Below, piece by piece: positions 24,823-33,440 of a DNA stretch of 64,000 nt (position 1 is its first letter; every line of letters begins with the position of its first letter). Both the position numbers and the translations under genes were made by a program. The notes under the pieces are model-generated. The model was not told where the DNA came from and made no database searches. It was given only the letters and a program-made list of their open reading frames with translations. Origin of the DNA: Cohnella pontilimi (lineage in GTDB: Bacteria; Bacillota; Bacilli; Paenibacillales; Paenibacillaceae); the NCBI RefSeq assembly GCF_005049045.1, contig NZ_SUPK01000006.1:248001-312000 (forward strand), given 5' to 3'.

Positions 24823-26184
24823 TTACTCTCGCCTTTCCGGTTCGTTGGGCACTGCGGTGATGACCGCTTCCGGCTTTATCTGCTTGATGCGGTAAATGTG
24901 CACCCTCAGCACGCGAAGCCTCTCCGCCTGGGCGATCTCGAATACGAATCCGTCGTAGTTGACTTTCTGGCCTTTGGAAATGTTGCCCTCCAAATGATTG
25001 AACAGCCATCCGCCGATCGTGTCCACTTCCTCGTCTTCGATTTCGAGTCCGAACAAGTCGTTGACGTCTTCGATCAACATCCGCCCTTCGACCGAGGTGA
25101 CGTCGCCTTTCACCATCACTTCAGGCAGCTCGTCGTCGAATTCGTCCTGCATTTCGCCGACCAGCTCCTCCAAAATCATTTCCGCCGTCAGCATGCCCGC
25201 CGTGCCGCCGTATTCGTCGATGACGATGGCCAGCTGCGATTTTCTGCGCTGCATCAGTTTCAGCACTTTGCTGATCTCCATCGTTTCCGGCACGCTGAGA
25301 ATGGGGCGGAGGAACGTGTTCAAATCATGTTCTTCGTCCGGGTCGGCCGTCAGCAAATCCGTAATATGCACGAAGCCGATGATTTGGTCTTTGTCCTCGA
25401 CAGCGACGGGAAAACGGGTATGCTTGGTCGAATAGACGTGCTTCATATTTTCTTCGAAGCTGTTGTTCGTGAACAGACAGTCCATGTCCGTTCTGGGAAG
25501 CATAACCTCGCGGGCTACCCGGTCCGCAAACTCGAACACGTTGTCGAAAAGCGTCATTTCATCCTTGTCGATAATGCCGCTTTTGGCGCTTTCGTTCATG
25601 AGGATGCGGATTTCTTCTTCCGTGTGTGCCGCTTCGTGCTCTCCCGCCGGTTGCACGCCGATCAGCTTGAGCAGCTGGTTGGCCGCCCCGTTCAGCAGCC
25701 AGATTACGGGCAAAAACAGCCGGTAAAACATGAGAAGAGGCCAGGAAAGCCACAAAGATACGCCCACCGCTTTTTGGATCGCAAGCGATTTCGGAGCAAG
25801 CTCCCCCAGTACGATATGCAGGAAAGTGATGATACTGAACGCGACAATATAGGAAATTGTATGAACCACGGTCGGATCCGTAACTCCGAACCGGTCCAGG
25901 ATCGGGATCACGATTAAACCGGCAATAGCGGGTTCCCCCACCCAGCCGAGACCCAGAGAGGCCAGCGTGATTCCAAGCTGCGTCGCGGATAAGTAGACAT
26001 CCAGCTTCTGGTTAACCTTCAAAGCGTAGCGCGCCAAAGTGTTGCCCTCGTTTTGCAGCTGGGTCAGCCTGGACTGACGCACGCGAACAAGCGCAAACTC
26101 CGACGCCACGAAAAACGCATTGAGAAATACGAGAAACAGGACAAGAAGCAAGTTCCAAAAAATACTTCCCCAATGAAATTCCAA
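24823..26184 (-). CDS. CNNM/HlyC-CorC family membrane protein
   Basis: 453 residues. A CNNM/DUF21 membrane domain (residues about 1-195, with NAFFVASEFALVRVRQSRL and LGLGWVGEPAIAGL) is followed by two CBS domains (about 215-335, with MLPRTDMDCLF and LAIVIDEYGGTAGMLTAEMILEEL) and a CorC/HlyC C-terminal domain (VEGRMLIEDVNDLFGLE). These proteins are linked to magnesium efflux or homeostasis; the name haemolysin is historical. It starts with TTG, AAGGAG about 11 nt upstream. B. subtilis has several paralogues (YhdP, YugS, YqhB). Confidence 0.9.
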   Translation of the reverse strand: MEFHWGSIFWNLLLVLFLVFLNAFFVASEFALVRVRQSRLTQLQNEGNTLARYALKVNQKLDVYLSATQLGITLASLGLGWVGEPAIAGLIVIPILDRFGVTDPTVVHTISYIVAFSIITFLHIVLGELAPKSLAIQKAVGVSLWLSWPLLMFYRLFLPVIWLLNGAANQLLKLIGVQPAGEHEAAHTEEEIRILMNESAKSGIIDKDEMTLFDNVFEFADRVAREVMLPRTDMDCLFTNNSFEENMKHVYSTKHTRFPVAVEDKDQIIGFVHITDLLTADPDEEHDLNTFLRPILSVPETMEISKVLKLMQRRKSQLAIVIDEYGGTAGMLTAEMILEELVGEMQDEFDDELPEVMVKGDVTSVEGRMLIEDVNDLFGLEIEDEEVDTIGGWLFNHLEGNISKGQKVNYDGFVFEIAQAERLRVLRVHIYRIKQIKPEAVITAVPNEPERRE

Positions 26185-26250
26185 AATGTATTCCGCTCCT
26201 TCATATACGCAGTTCCCTCGGTACGCCGAAGAAGCTGGCGCTTTGACCGG

Positions 26251-27405
26251 TCAGGGGATGGCCCGCCTCGTACGGAAGTCTACATCCCGGTAATACATAT
26301 TCGACACGAGAAGATTCGGTCCACAGCACGCCGCGGATTCACAGTGGCAGCTCACTCCTTGTTGAAACGGATGTCGCTGCCACCGCTCGAAGACGTCCTC
26401 CAGCCTCTCATCCCTGACGTTGCCAAAAGCGGGAATCGCGGCAAAATCGGTTACGTACACATCTCCGCTGAACAGGTTGACATTCACGCGGTTTCGCCCG
26501 TCCGGGTCGTTCCTCACCGTGACGTTAGGCTCCGTCCGGAGCCTTCGGATCAACCGGCGTTCTTCAGGATCATCCGAGCAGGCAAAAAGCGGAAGCGTGC
26601 CGAACAACATCCAGACAGCCGGGTCTCTCTCATCCAGCAGCCGGTCGATCGCCGCGAGCATCTGCTCCCGGGTCAGCATCGGAAGATGAGAGGCGAACGA
26701 GCTCGGATACATCGGATGCACTTCATGACGCTTGCAGCCCATTTCAACGATCAGCTTGTGTATGTCGACAATTTTTTCATGCGTACGAAAATTGATCATG
26801 GATTCCGCGGACACGAACAATCCGCCTTCGGACAGCCTGCGGGCGTTATCCATCATTCGTTCATACATGCGCGCGGAAGCGTCCGGGGAAACATCCCGGC
26901 CGGTCCTGGCGAATCCGACACGATGAAAATCCGCCGCCTGCGTATAGTTAAAGGAGATGTGCATCACGTCGAGGTACGGCGCGATCTGCTCATAGCGCTC
27001 ATAGTCCAGCGTGACGTTGGAATTCAATTGCGACCGGATGCCCCTTGATCGGGCGTACTTCAACACCGGTACAATGATTTCGCGTACCGTTTGTTCCCGG
27101 AACGTAGGCTCTCCTCCGGTCAAGCTGATCGTCTCCAGCGCTTCCAGCTCGTCGAGACGCCGCAAAATGGCGTTCAGCGGCAAATGCGGCGCTTCCTTCA
27201 TGGTAAGGCTGTCCCCGACCGCACAATGTTCGCATCTCATGTTGCATAAATGCGTTACAGTCAGTTCGACACTCGTAAGCCGGTGACGACCATATCGCTG
27301 CAAGGAACGGATCGGATCCCAGGGATCGTAATCGGGCGACAACGGCGTCCAGCCGGCCGGAGACGCAAACCTCATTTTATCGGTCGAAAGGGGAAAAACG
27401 TTCAT
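26251..27405 (-). CDS. yfkAB: Radical SAM protein YfkAB
   Basis: A 384-residue radical SAM protein. The cluster-binding Cys54, Cys58, Cys61 lie in TVTHLCNMRCEHC, followed by the SAM motif SLTGGEPTF. A C-terminal Cys-rich end (CHCESAACCGPN) matches the CxCxxxxxC feature named for the YfkAB family and probably binds another cluster. Its role is unknown; the second Cys motif resembles SPASM-type peptide-modifying enzymes, but no precursor peptide gene is seen nearby. GGAGCAGC precedes the ATG. Confidence 0.88.
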   Translation of the reverse strand: MNVFPLSTDKMRFASPAGWTPLSPDYDPWDPIRSLQRYGRHRLTSVELTVTHLCNMRCEHCAVGDSLTMKEAPHLPLNAILRRLDELEALETISLTGGEPTFREQTVREIIVPVLKYARSRGIRSQLNSNVTLDYERYEQIAPYLDVMHISFNYTQAADFHRVGFARTGRDVSPDASARMYERMMDNARRLSEGGLFVSAESMINFRTHEKIVDIHKLIVEMGCKRHEVHPMYPSSFASHLPMLTREQMLAAIDRLLDERDPAVWMLFGTLPLFACSDDPEERRLIRRLRTEPNVTVRNDPDGRNRVNVNLFSGDVYVTDFAAIPAFGNVRDERLEDVFERWQRHPFQQGVSCHCESAACCGPNLLVSNMYYRDVDFRTRRAIP

Positions 27406-27484
27406 GCTGCTGCTCCATTCTGAGGCGGTAATTTACAGTTAATTGTACTGTTCGCAACAGTTGAAAGCAAACGAGACCCCCGGT

Positions 27485-27533
27485 AAAAACGGGCCGTTCA
27501 TGCGCGGCGGAGCTGCGGCGCGTGAACGGCCCG
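27485..27533 (-). terminator. Terminator after the HD-GYP gene
   Basis: A 16-bp stem (CGGGCCGTTCA.GCGC with GCGC.TGAACGGCCCG, one G-T pair) and a 12-nt loop, followed on the minus strand by TTTTTACC. Confidence 0.75.
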
Positions 27534-27560
27534 ATATAATAGCGTATAAATCGAATTCAG

Positions 27561-28676
27561 TTACGCAGGCATGGTGTTGCTTTCACGCCGCTCGAATTCG
27601 ATCTCGGCGACCATCACGGACAAATGCTTCGACAAATCCATGTCGTAGGGCTCCCGAAGATCCGTGCCGTGTTCGTCGGTCAGCACGCGTACGATCGGCC
27701 TCTGGGCATAGGCGGAATTGATGTCGACCACCACCGCGCTATGACCCGTGCTGAGCCTGACCCCGACTCCGATCGGGTAAATGGCCACCTTGTCGCGGAA
27801 CAACCCCAGCATTTTCGTGTCGTACAATGTGCCGCTGCCCGCGTACAAAGCTTCGACCGCCTCATGCGGCATCATGGCGTTACGGTATACACGGTGACTG
27901 GTCATCGCGTCGTAGGAATCCGCAATGGCGATCAATTTGGCATATTCGTGAATTTCGTCGCTCTTCAAGCCTCGCGGATATCCGGTGCCGTTAAGTCTCT
28001 CATGGTGCTGGAAGGCGCAGTGCGCGGCCAGCAAAGGGATGTTCGGTTCGTCTTTCAAAAGCTGGAACCCGAGTTCCGTGTGCCGTTTGATTTGCCGGAA
28101 TTCTTCGTCGGAGAGCTTGCCCGGCTTAACGAGCACCTCTATCGGAATTTGCGTTTTGCCGATGTCGTGCAGCATGGCGCCAAGGCCGAGCGTCATCAAT
28201 TGATCGTTTTCCAGGCCGTAGGCCATGCCCAGAATCGTGGAATAAACGCAGACGTTAAGCGAATGGGAATACAAATAATGATCCAGGGAATGCATATTCA
28301 TCAGCATAATCATGCCGTCCCGGTTGCGGCTTAACTCGTCCATGATCGTGCTCATCATCTGTCGCATGCTGCGGCCGACATACGGGTAGGTGACCGAGGA
28401 TCTTCGGCCGGGCTGCTCGGTGAACTCTTTAAACGCGGTGCGGATCGCGGCAATCGCTTTGCGCTGCGTTTCCTCCGTAATGAGCTCGGGAACTTCGACG
28501 CCTTCCAAACGGGGATCCTCGATGTACACGACGCCGAAGCCCAAATCGCCCAGCCGTTTGATGAAAGAAGCGCTCAGTTCTTTTCCCTGAGCCAAAAGCA
28601 CCATCCCGTCGTCGGAAAAAATGGTTTTGGCCAGCTTCATTCCGGGGCGGCAGAGTGACAGCGGCAACATACGCAT
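27561..28676 (-). CDS. HD-GYP domain phosphodiesterase-like protein
   Basis: 371 residues. An N-terminal DUF3391-like segment (residues 1-60, PGMKLAKTIFSDDGMVLLAQG) precedes an HD-GYP domain with HDIGK at 170-174, KPGKLSDEEF, and HHERLNGTGYP at about 224-234. HD-GYP proteins hydrolyse cyclic di-GMP or related dinucleotides and bind metals through the His/Asp residues, all seen here. A C-terminal PilZ-like or unassigned beta segment follows (GVGVRLSTGHSAVVVDIN). There is no receiver or membrane domain, so input comes from elsewhere. A second HD-GYP gene lies at 40013. Confidence 0.88.
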   Translation of the reverse strand: MRMLPLSLCRPGMKLAKTIFSDDGMVLLAQGKELSASFIKRLGDLGFGVVYIEDPRLEGVEVPELITEETQRKAIAAIRTAFKEFTEQPGRRSSVTYPYVGRSMRQMMSTIMDELSRNRDGMIMLMNMHSLDHYLYSHSLNVCVYSTILGMAYGLENDQLMTLGLGAMLHDIGKTQIPIEVLVKPGKLSDEEFRQIKRHTELGFQLLKDEPNIPLLAAHCAFQHHERLNGTGYPRGLKSDEIHEYAKLIAIADSYDAMTSHRVYRNAMMPHEAVEALYAGSGTLYDTKMLGLFRDKVAIYPIGVGVRLSTGHSAVVVDINSAYAQRPIVRVLTDEHGTDLREPYDMDLSKHLSVMVAEIEFERRESNTMPA

Positions 28677-28808
28677 TTTATGATTTTCCCCCTTTTCTCA
28701 GATGGACGCCTACTAGTCCATAAGTCTCTATATAATGCTACTGTAAGAGATTTCCTTGAAAACGGCAATAGTTTTCAGAAAACTATATGACATTATTCGC
28801 CATACAAG

Positions 28809-28838
28809 CAAAAAACCCTCCTGATGAGGAGGGTCTTT
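28809..28838 (-). terminator. Terminator after uppP
   Basis: ACCCTCC-TCATCA-GGAGGGT hairpin followed on the minus strand by TTTTTTGC. Confidence 0.85.
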
Positions 28839-28853
28839 GTTATCATTTTTGGC

Positions 28854-29708
28854 TTATCTCATCACCAGCAAATAAAACAAGGCCGCGAGCGCGAAACGAT
28901 ACCAGGCAAAATATTTCAGCTTGATTTTTTGCAGTACCTTCAGGAATGCCACGACCACAACCCATGCCACAACGAACGAAACGATGAAACCGGTCAGCAA
29001 AAATCCGACGTCCAACGTACCCGCACGAAGCTGATCCAGATTGCTCACCAGTTCATAGCCCGTGGCGGCCGTCATGATCGGAATGGCGATGAAGAACGAG
29101 AAATCTGCAGCAGCCCGATAGCTCAGTCCGGTGAGCATGCCGCCCGCGATCGTCGAACCCGAACGGGAAAATCCCGGCCACACCGCCGAGACGATTTGGA
29201 TCAGTCCGATGATAAAGGCTTGCTTATAGGAGATCTCATCCATCGTTTCCGCCGTGCGTTTGACTTTGCCCGATTCGTAGAGCGCCTCAGTCACCCACAT
29301 GTAAATGCCGCCGGCGACAAGCGCCCACAGCACCGGAGCGGTGTGAAAGCCGAGCTCCTTGATCTGGTGCCGAAACAGAAAAGCCGCGGCCAACGCGGGG
29401 AAAATCCCGAGAATGACGTGAATCATATTGAATCCGCGCTTCGGGAGCGAGTCGACGGACAGGCCCTTGACGGAAGCCTTGCGACCCAGTCCGAAAACTT
29501 GCAGAATGCGATGACGATACACGATGGCGATTGCCAAAATGGCCGCAAACTGGATAACGATTTCAAACGTTTTCAGCTCTTCCGGGGTGTCGTTCCCATA
29601 GCCGAGCAGCTGGTTCGTCAAAATCATGTGGCCCGTCGAAGAGACGGGGAGAAATTCGGTCAAGCCCTCGACAATGCCGAGAATGATGGAATCAAACCAA
29701 TGCAGCAT
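28854..29708 (-). CDS. uppP: Undecaprenyl-diphosphatase
   Basis: 284 residues, a multi-spanning enzyme (BacA family) that dephosphorylates undecaprenyl diphosphate to recycle the lipid carrier of cell wall synthesis and gives bacitracin resistance. Family motifs are EGLTEFLPVSSTGH near residue 14 with the catalytic Glu, and the phosphate-binding PGFSRSGSTIAGG near residue 170. AGGAGTG lies upstream of the ATG. It follows the 5'-nucleotidase-like gene on the same strand after 30 nt and is closed by a terminator. Confidence 0.95.
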   Translation of the reverse strand: MLHWFDSIILGIVEGLTEFLPVSSTGHMILTNQLLGYGNDTPEELKTFEIVIQFAAILAIAIVYRHRILQVFGLGRKASVKGLSVDSLPKRGFNMIHVILGIFPALAAAFLFRHQIKELGFHTAPVLWALVAGGIYMWVTEALYESGKVKRTAETMDEISYKQAFIIGLIQIVSAVWPGFSRSGSTIAGGMLTGLSYRAAADFSFFIAIPIMTAATGYELVSNLDQLRAGTLDVGFLLTGFIVSFVVAWVVVVAFLKVLQKIKLKYFAWYRFALAALFYLLVMR

Positions 29709-29738
29709 AGAAATCTTTCACTCCTGATTCGATAATGG

Positions 29739-31187
29739 TCATGACGGTTGTCCTTTGAAAAGAATTCGCGGATATGCGGTTTGTTCGATCATCGCCGGGT
29801 CGTTTAACGCTTCGGCGAGCAGATCGCGGATAAATTCCGGCAAATAATAACGGACGTTCCGGCCTTCCTTGAGGCCGACATGACCGACGCCGAAGGTGAA
29901 CATGTCGAGCGTGCCGACTCTATATTCTCGGTCCGGGTCTAGAGGTTCTCCGTTGATGCGGACGCTTGTGATGCGTCTGCCGGCGGGCTGCGATAAATCG
30001 GCCTCTGCCTGCAAGCCATCATAGCACAAAACGCCGAGCGTGTGACCTCTGAAACCGAAACCGCGGATTTCAAGCCGATAATATTCCGGCTGCAAGCTTT
30101 CCTCCATCGTACGGAGCAGTTCCCGCCCCGTTACGCGCATGGTGCAAGGATTAATCGGCGAAGGACACAAGGCGTGAACCGTTTGTTCGGTCACTTCTCC
30201 GGCCGGCAAGCCGCTGAGAAGCTGTCCGGCGTTCACGACTCCGATTTCCGCACCGGTGTGCTTCCTAACGGCGGCCGCGAGCAGAACGGCAAGAGGAGAT
30301 TCGCGTTCCAGCTCGCAGGCAAGCGGGGCGTCAAGGACGGCCACTACGCGGCTCATGCGCCGTTCCGCGGCTTCCCGGCCCGCGGCGATGATTCGGGCCG
30401 CTTCGGCGTCCTCGCTCCGGTCTTCCAGCAGCACGCAGCCCCCGTCGACTTCGATTTGGCCGGACACCGGATGATACGTGATCTCCAAGTGTCCGATGTG
30501 CCGGCCGAACTTTCCGGCGGCGCATATCGCCGTGCGGCCTACGTATAACGGCTTCTCCAGCAAATGATGCGTATGCGCCCCCAGGATAAGGTCGATTCCG
30601 TCCACAGAAGAGGCCAGCCTCTCGTCGCTGCGAATCCCCAAATGGGACAGTACGATGACGACGTCCGAAGTGCGTCGTAACTTGGCCACTTGTTCCGCCG
30701 CGGCCTCGAAAGGGTCGGATGCGTTCCAGCCTAACAGCTTGTAGTAATCGTTAAAAGCGGCCGTCAACCCGGTGACGCCGATGGTCACACCGGCTTTACG
30801 GACCGTAAGGGAAGGAACGAGCCACGGAACCGCGCGTTCGGGGTTCAGCGGCCGAAAATTGGCGCAGACGACGGGAGACGGCAAGCCGGCATACAGTTCG
30901 TCCAACTGTTCCGCCGTGTAAGTCAGTCCCTCGTTGTTTCCCGGCACCAGCACATCGTACCCGATCGACAGCAGGAGATTGCGGTTCACGCCGCCGTCCG
31001 TCCCCTCCGTTTCGGGCCGGGCCCGATCCAGGAAGTCTCCGCAGTCCACGACCAGCAGAGAGCCCGCCGGTACGTTCCGGCGGACTTCCTTCACGTACCC
31101 CGCGATTTGCGCGGCCGGTTCCAAATGGCTGTGCAGGTCGTTCGTATGCAGCAAGGTGAAGCTTCTTTTCGCATTCGGTCCGGTCAT
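29739..31187 (-). CDS. 5'-nucleotidase/metallophosphatase family protein
   Basis: About 482 residues. A calcineurin-like metallophosphatase domain has LLHTNDLHSHLEP, VVDCGDFLD, VPGNNE, LSHLG and LGAHTHH as metal ligands; the C-terminal 5'-nucleotidase domain (residues about 280-480) contains VVNAGQLLSGLPAG and INGEPLDPDREYRV. No signal peptide, so cytoplasmic like B. subtilis YunD rather than the secreted enzymes. I prefer the ATG at 31187, with GGAGGAA 5 nt upstream; the ATG at 31199 overlaps the moaA stop and would add four residues. Confidence 0.88.
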   Translation of the reverse strand: MTGPNAKRSFTLLHTNDLHSHLEPAAQIAGYVKEVRRNVPAGSLLVVDCGDFLDRARPETEGTDGGVNRNLLLSIGYDVLVPGNNEGLTYTAEQLDELYAGLPSPVVCANFRPLNPERAVPWLVPSLTVRKAGVTIGVTGLTAAFNDYYKLLGWNASDPFEAAAEQVAKLRRTSDVVIVLSHLGIRSDERLASSVDGIDLILGAHTHHLLEKPLYVGRTAICAAGKFGRHIGHLEITYHPVSGQIEVDGGCVLLEDRSEDAEAARIIAAGREAAERRMSRVVAVLDAPLACELERESPLAVLLAAAVRKHTGAEIGVVNAGQLLSGLPAGEVTEQTVHALCPSPINPCTMRVTGRELLRTMEESLQPEYYRLEIRGFGFRGHTLGVLCYDGLQAEADLSQPAGRRITSVRINGEPLDPDREYRVGTLDMFTFGVGHVGLKEGRNVRYYLPEFIRDLLAEALNDPAMIEQTAYPRILFKGQPS

Positions 31188-31198
31188 GCGTTCCTCCA

Positions 31199-32200
31199 TC
31201 AGCCTCCGATCTGCGACATGCGCCGTTCGGTCGGGACATGCGACTGCGCTTCGCCCGCGAGCAGGGCGGCCATCTCATGATTTTCCGGCTTGATGTCCAT
31301 CGCGCGCCGGAACAACGCTTCCAGCGCCTCTTGCGAGCCGAGAGCCGGCCGGACATTGAGCTCGTCGACCCAATATAGACACGGCTTGATGTTCCCGTCG
31401 GCGGTCAGCCGAAGCCGGTTGCAGTTCTGGCAAAAATGGTTGCTGACCGGATGAATCAAGCCGAACGTTCCGGCCGCTCCCGCGATTTTGTAGTCCTCGG
31501 ACGGGCCACTCCCTGTAGGGGCTTGCGCCTGTTCGACCGCGTAACCGAGCTTCTCCGCTTCTTCCAGTACCCGGCTGAGCGGCAAGTAATGGCTGCGCCA
31601 GTTCTCATCGTCATGTCCGATCGGCATATATTCGATGAATCGGATATGAAGCGGCTGATCCACGGACAGCTTCAAAAAACGGCCGATTTCGTCTTCGTTC
31701 ACGCCCTTGAGCAATACGCAGTTCAGCTTGATCGGCTGAAGACCCGCCTCGGCTGCGGCTTCCACGCCCTCCAGCACCCTTGTCAAATCGCCCCTGCGGG
31801 CGATGAAACGAAACCGGGCGGCATCGAGCGTGTCCAGACTGATATTGACTCTGTGAAGTCCCGTGTCCTTCAGTTTGCGGGCTTGCGGCGCAAGAAGAAG
31901 GCCGTTGGTCGTCAGTGAAATATCCTTTACGCCGGGAAGTTCGGCCAGTCCGGCGATCAGCTGTTCCAGGCCCGGACGAACAAGCGGTTCGCCTCCGGTA
32001 ATGCGGAATTTGCGGATTCCGAGCCGCGCCGCGGCCCCGGCAACCTCCAATATTTGCGGATAGGTCAGCAGCTTCTCTTGATCCATGAATTGCATACCTT
32101 CTTCCGGCATGCAGTACAAGCAGCGGAAGTTGCACCGGTCCGTTACGGAAATCCGCAAATAGGTGTGGGTTCTTCCAAAGCGGTCAACGAGTGCCGGCAT
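31199..32200 (-). CDS. moaA: GTP 3',8-cyclase (molybdenum cofactor synthesis)
   Basis: 333 residues. A radical SAM enzyme that, with MoaC, converts GTP to cyclic pyranopterin monophosphate. The SAM cluster Cys23, Cys27 and Cys30 lie in VTDRCNFRCLYC, then FRITGGEPLVRP. The second cluster uses CQNCNRLRLTADG..KPCLY near residue 265-285. A usual C-terminal Gly-Gly is present (SQIGG). GGGAGG precedes the ATG. It is divergent from the MoaD-MoaE fusion, so two steps of one pathway face each other; moaB, moaC and moeA are not in this window. Confidence 0.95.
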   Translation of the reverse strand: MPALVDRFGRTHTYLRISVTDRCNFRCLYCMPEEGMQFMDQEKLLTYPQILEVAGAAARLGIRKFRITGGEPLVRPGLEQLIAGLAELPGVKDISLTTNGLLLAPQARKLKDTGLHRVNISLDTLDAARFRFIARRGDLTRVLEGVEAAAEAGLQPIKLNCVLLKGVNEDEIGRFLKLSVDQPLHIRFIEYMPIGHDDENWRSHYLPLSRVLEEAEKLGYAVEQAQAPTGSGPSEDYKIAGAAGTFGLIHPVSNHFCQNCNRLRLTADGNIKPCLYWVDELNVRPALGSQEALEALFRRAMDIKPENHEMAALLAGEAQSHVPTERRMSQIGG

Positions 32201-32320
32201 CGCACCAAACCTCCCTCGCTGCAGTATTGATCGTCGTTTCTAGCATAACATTTTCAGAACCGGTATGGTATGCTTGCTAAAGTGTGGGTAATGTTTCCGG
32301 AAAGGGAGTTGACGTATTCA

Positions 32321-33055
32321 ATGGCAGCCGTGTGGAGGATATCTCTTTTTGCCGGGCTTGCGGAGCGGTTCGGTTCGCGCTCCGTCACAGCGGAATGGCC
32401 GGAAGCCCGGCTGACGGCCGGTCAGATCAAAGACCGCTTGATGGAGCTTTACCCCAAACACGCCGATATCATTTCAATCGCATTTTTGGCGCAAAATCAA
32501 TCGTATGCGCATGATGACGCCGAAGTCGGCCGCGAAGACGAATTGGCGCTCCTGCCCCCCGTCTCGGGAGGCAGCGGCGAACAAGCCGGCACCGGGACGG
32601 CGATTGGACCGGAGCTGTTCACTGTGGTTGAGCATCCGATTGATGTAAACGGGATATTGGATAAGGTATACCATCCTGATCACGGCGCGGCCATCGCCTT
32701 CGTCGGCGCGACGCGGGAATGGACTGCGGGCAAACGCACCGTGACGCTTGAGTATGAGGCGTATGTGCCGATGGCGGTGTCCTCCATGAAGCAGATCGGA
32801 GACGAAATCTCGGCCAAATGGCCGGGCACGCTGACCGCGATAGAGCATCGCATCGGCACAGTGGGCATTGGGGAAATCAGCGTCGTGATCGCCGTCTCTT
32901 CCGCGCACAGGGCGGAAGCCTATGAAGCGAGCCGATACGCGATCGAGCGCCTCAAGCAGACCGTGCCGATTTGGAAAAAGGAAGTGTACGAGGACGGCAC
33001 CGAGTGGAAAGGACATCAGCTCGGGCCTTGGAATCCGCTGCAAGAAACTCCGTAA
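32321..33055 (+). CDS. MoaD-MoaE fusion (molybdopterin synthase)
   Basis: About 245 residues from the ATG at 32321. Residues 5-84 are a MoaD ubiquitin-like domain ending in LLPPVSGG; the Gly-Gly at 83-84 is normally the C-terminus that carries the sulfur. A 13-residue linker leads to a complete MoaE domain (about 98-240) with FVGATREW, AIEHRIG and the catalytic-Lys region VPIWKKEVYEDG. Together they turn cyclic pyranopterin into molybdopterin. An internal Gly-Gly cannot be thiocarboxylated unless the chain is cut, as reported for mycobacterial MoaX. Confidence 0.9.
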   Translation: MAAVWRISLFAGLAERFGSRSVTAEWPEARLTAGQIKDRLMELYPKHADIISIAFLAQNQSYAHDDAEVGREDELALLPPVSGGSGEQAGTGTAIGPELFTVVEHPIDVNGILDKVYHPDHGAAIAFVGATREWTAGKRTVTLEYEAYVPMAVSSMKQIGDEISAKWPGTLTAIEHRIGTVGIGEISVVIAVSSAHRAEAYEASRYAIERLKQTVPIWKKEVYEDGTEWKGHQLGPWNPLQETP

Positions 33056-33076
33056 TGAATATGCATCTTCGGTGCG

Positions 33077-33105
33077 TCACCTGCTCTCGGGCAGGTGATT
33101 TTGTT
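33077..33105 (+). terminator. Terminator after the MoaD-MoaE gene
   Basis: TCACCTGC / GCAGGTGA stem followed by TTTTGTTT. Confidence 0.75.
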
Positions 33106-33130
33106 TGCTCACATCGCGAAATTCGCCAGA

Positions 33131-33390
33131 CACCGGCTTCTGTAAGTCAGTGAGACTGACTTAACTTTGCTCAATCCCAAGACTCCCGCTTCTGTAAGTC
33201 AGTGAGACTGACTTAACTTCGCGCAATCCCGAGACACCGGCGTCTGTAAGTCAGTGAGACTGACTTAGCTTCGCGCAATCCCGAGGCACCGGCTTCTGTA
33301 AGTCAGTGAGACTGACTTAACTTTGCGCAATCCCGAGGCACCGGCGTCTGTAAGTCAGTGAGACTGACTTAACTTCGCGCAATCCCGAGG
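33131..33390. repeat. Five tandem copies of a 52-bp repeat with an internal palindrome
   Basis: The anchor TGTAAGTCAGTGAG occurs at 33141, 33193, 33245, 33297 and 33349, an exact 52-nt period. Each unit holds TAAGTCAGT-GAG-ACTGACTTA, a perfect 9-bp inverted repeat (one copy has TTAG for TTAA), then CTTYGCGCAATCCCGAG and CACCGGCKTCTG. The non-palindromic part is also conserved, with a few substitutions. The array fills most of the 385-base gap between convergent genes. Not a CRISPR array. Confidence 0.95.
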
Positions 33391-33440
33391 CACCAGCACA
33401 CCCATGCTGTAAGAACGCCTCATAACCTTATTCGCAACAC

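Noticed and set aside
26251-27405. Precursor peptide system (RiPP) around the YfkAB radical SAM protein
   Set aside because: No small Cys-rich or leader-peptide gene was found within several hundred bases; the neighbours are unrelated housekeeping-type genes.
33131-33390. CRISPR array
   Set aside because: The whole 52-bp unit is conserved; there are no variable spacers, and no cas genes are near.
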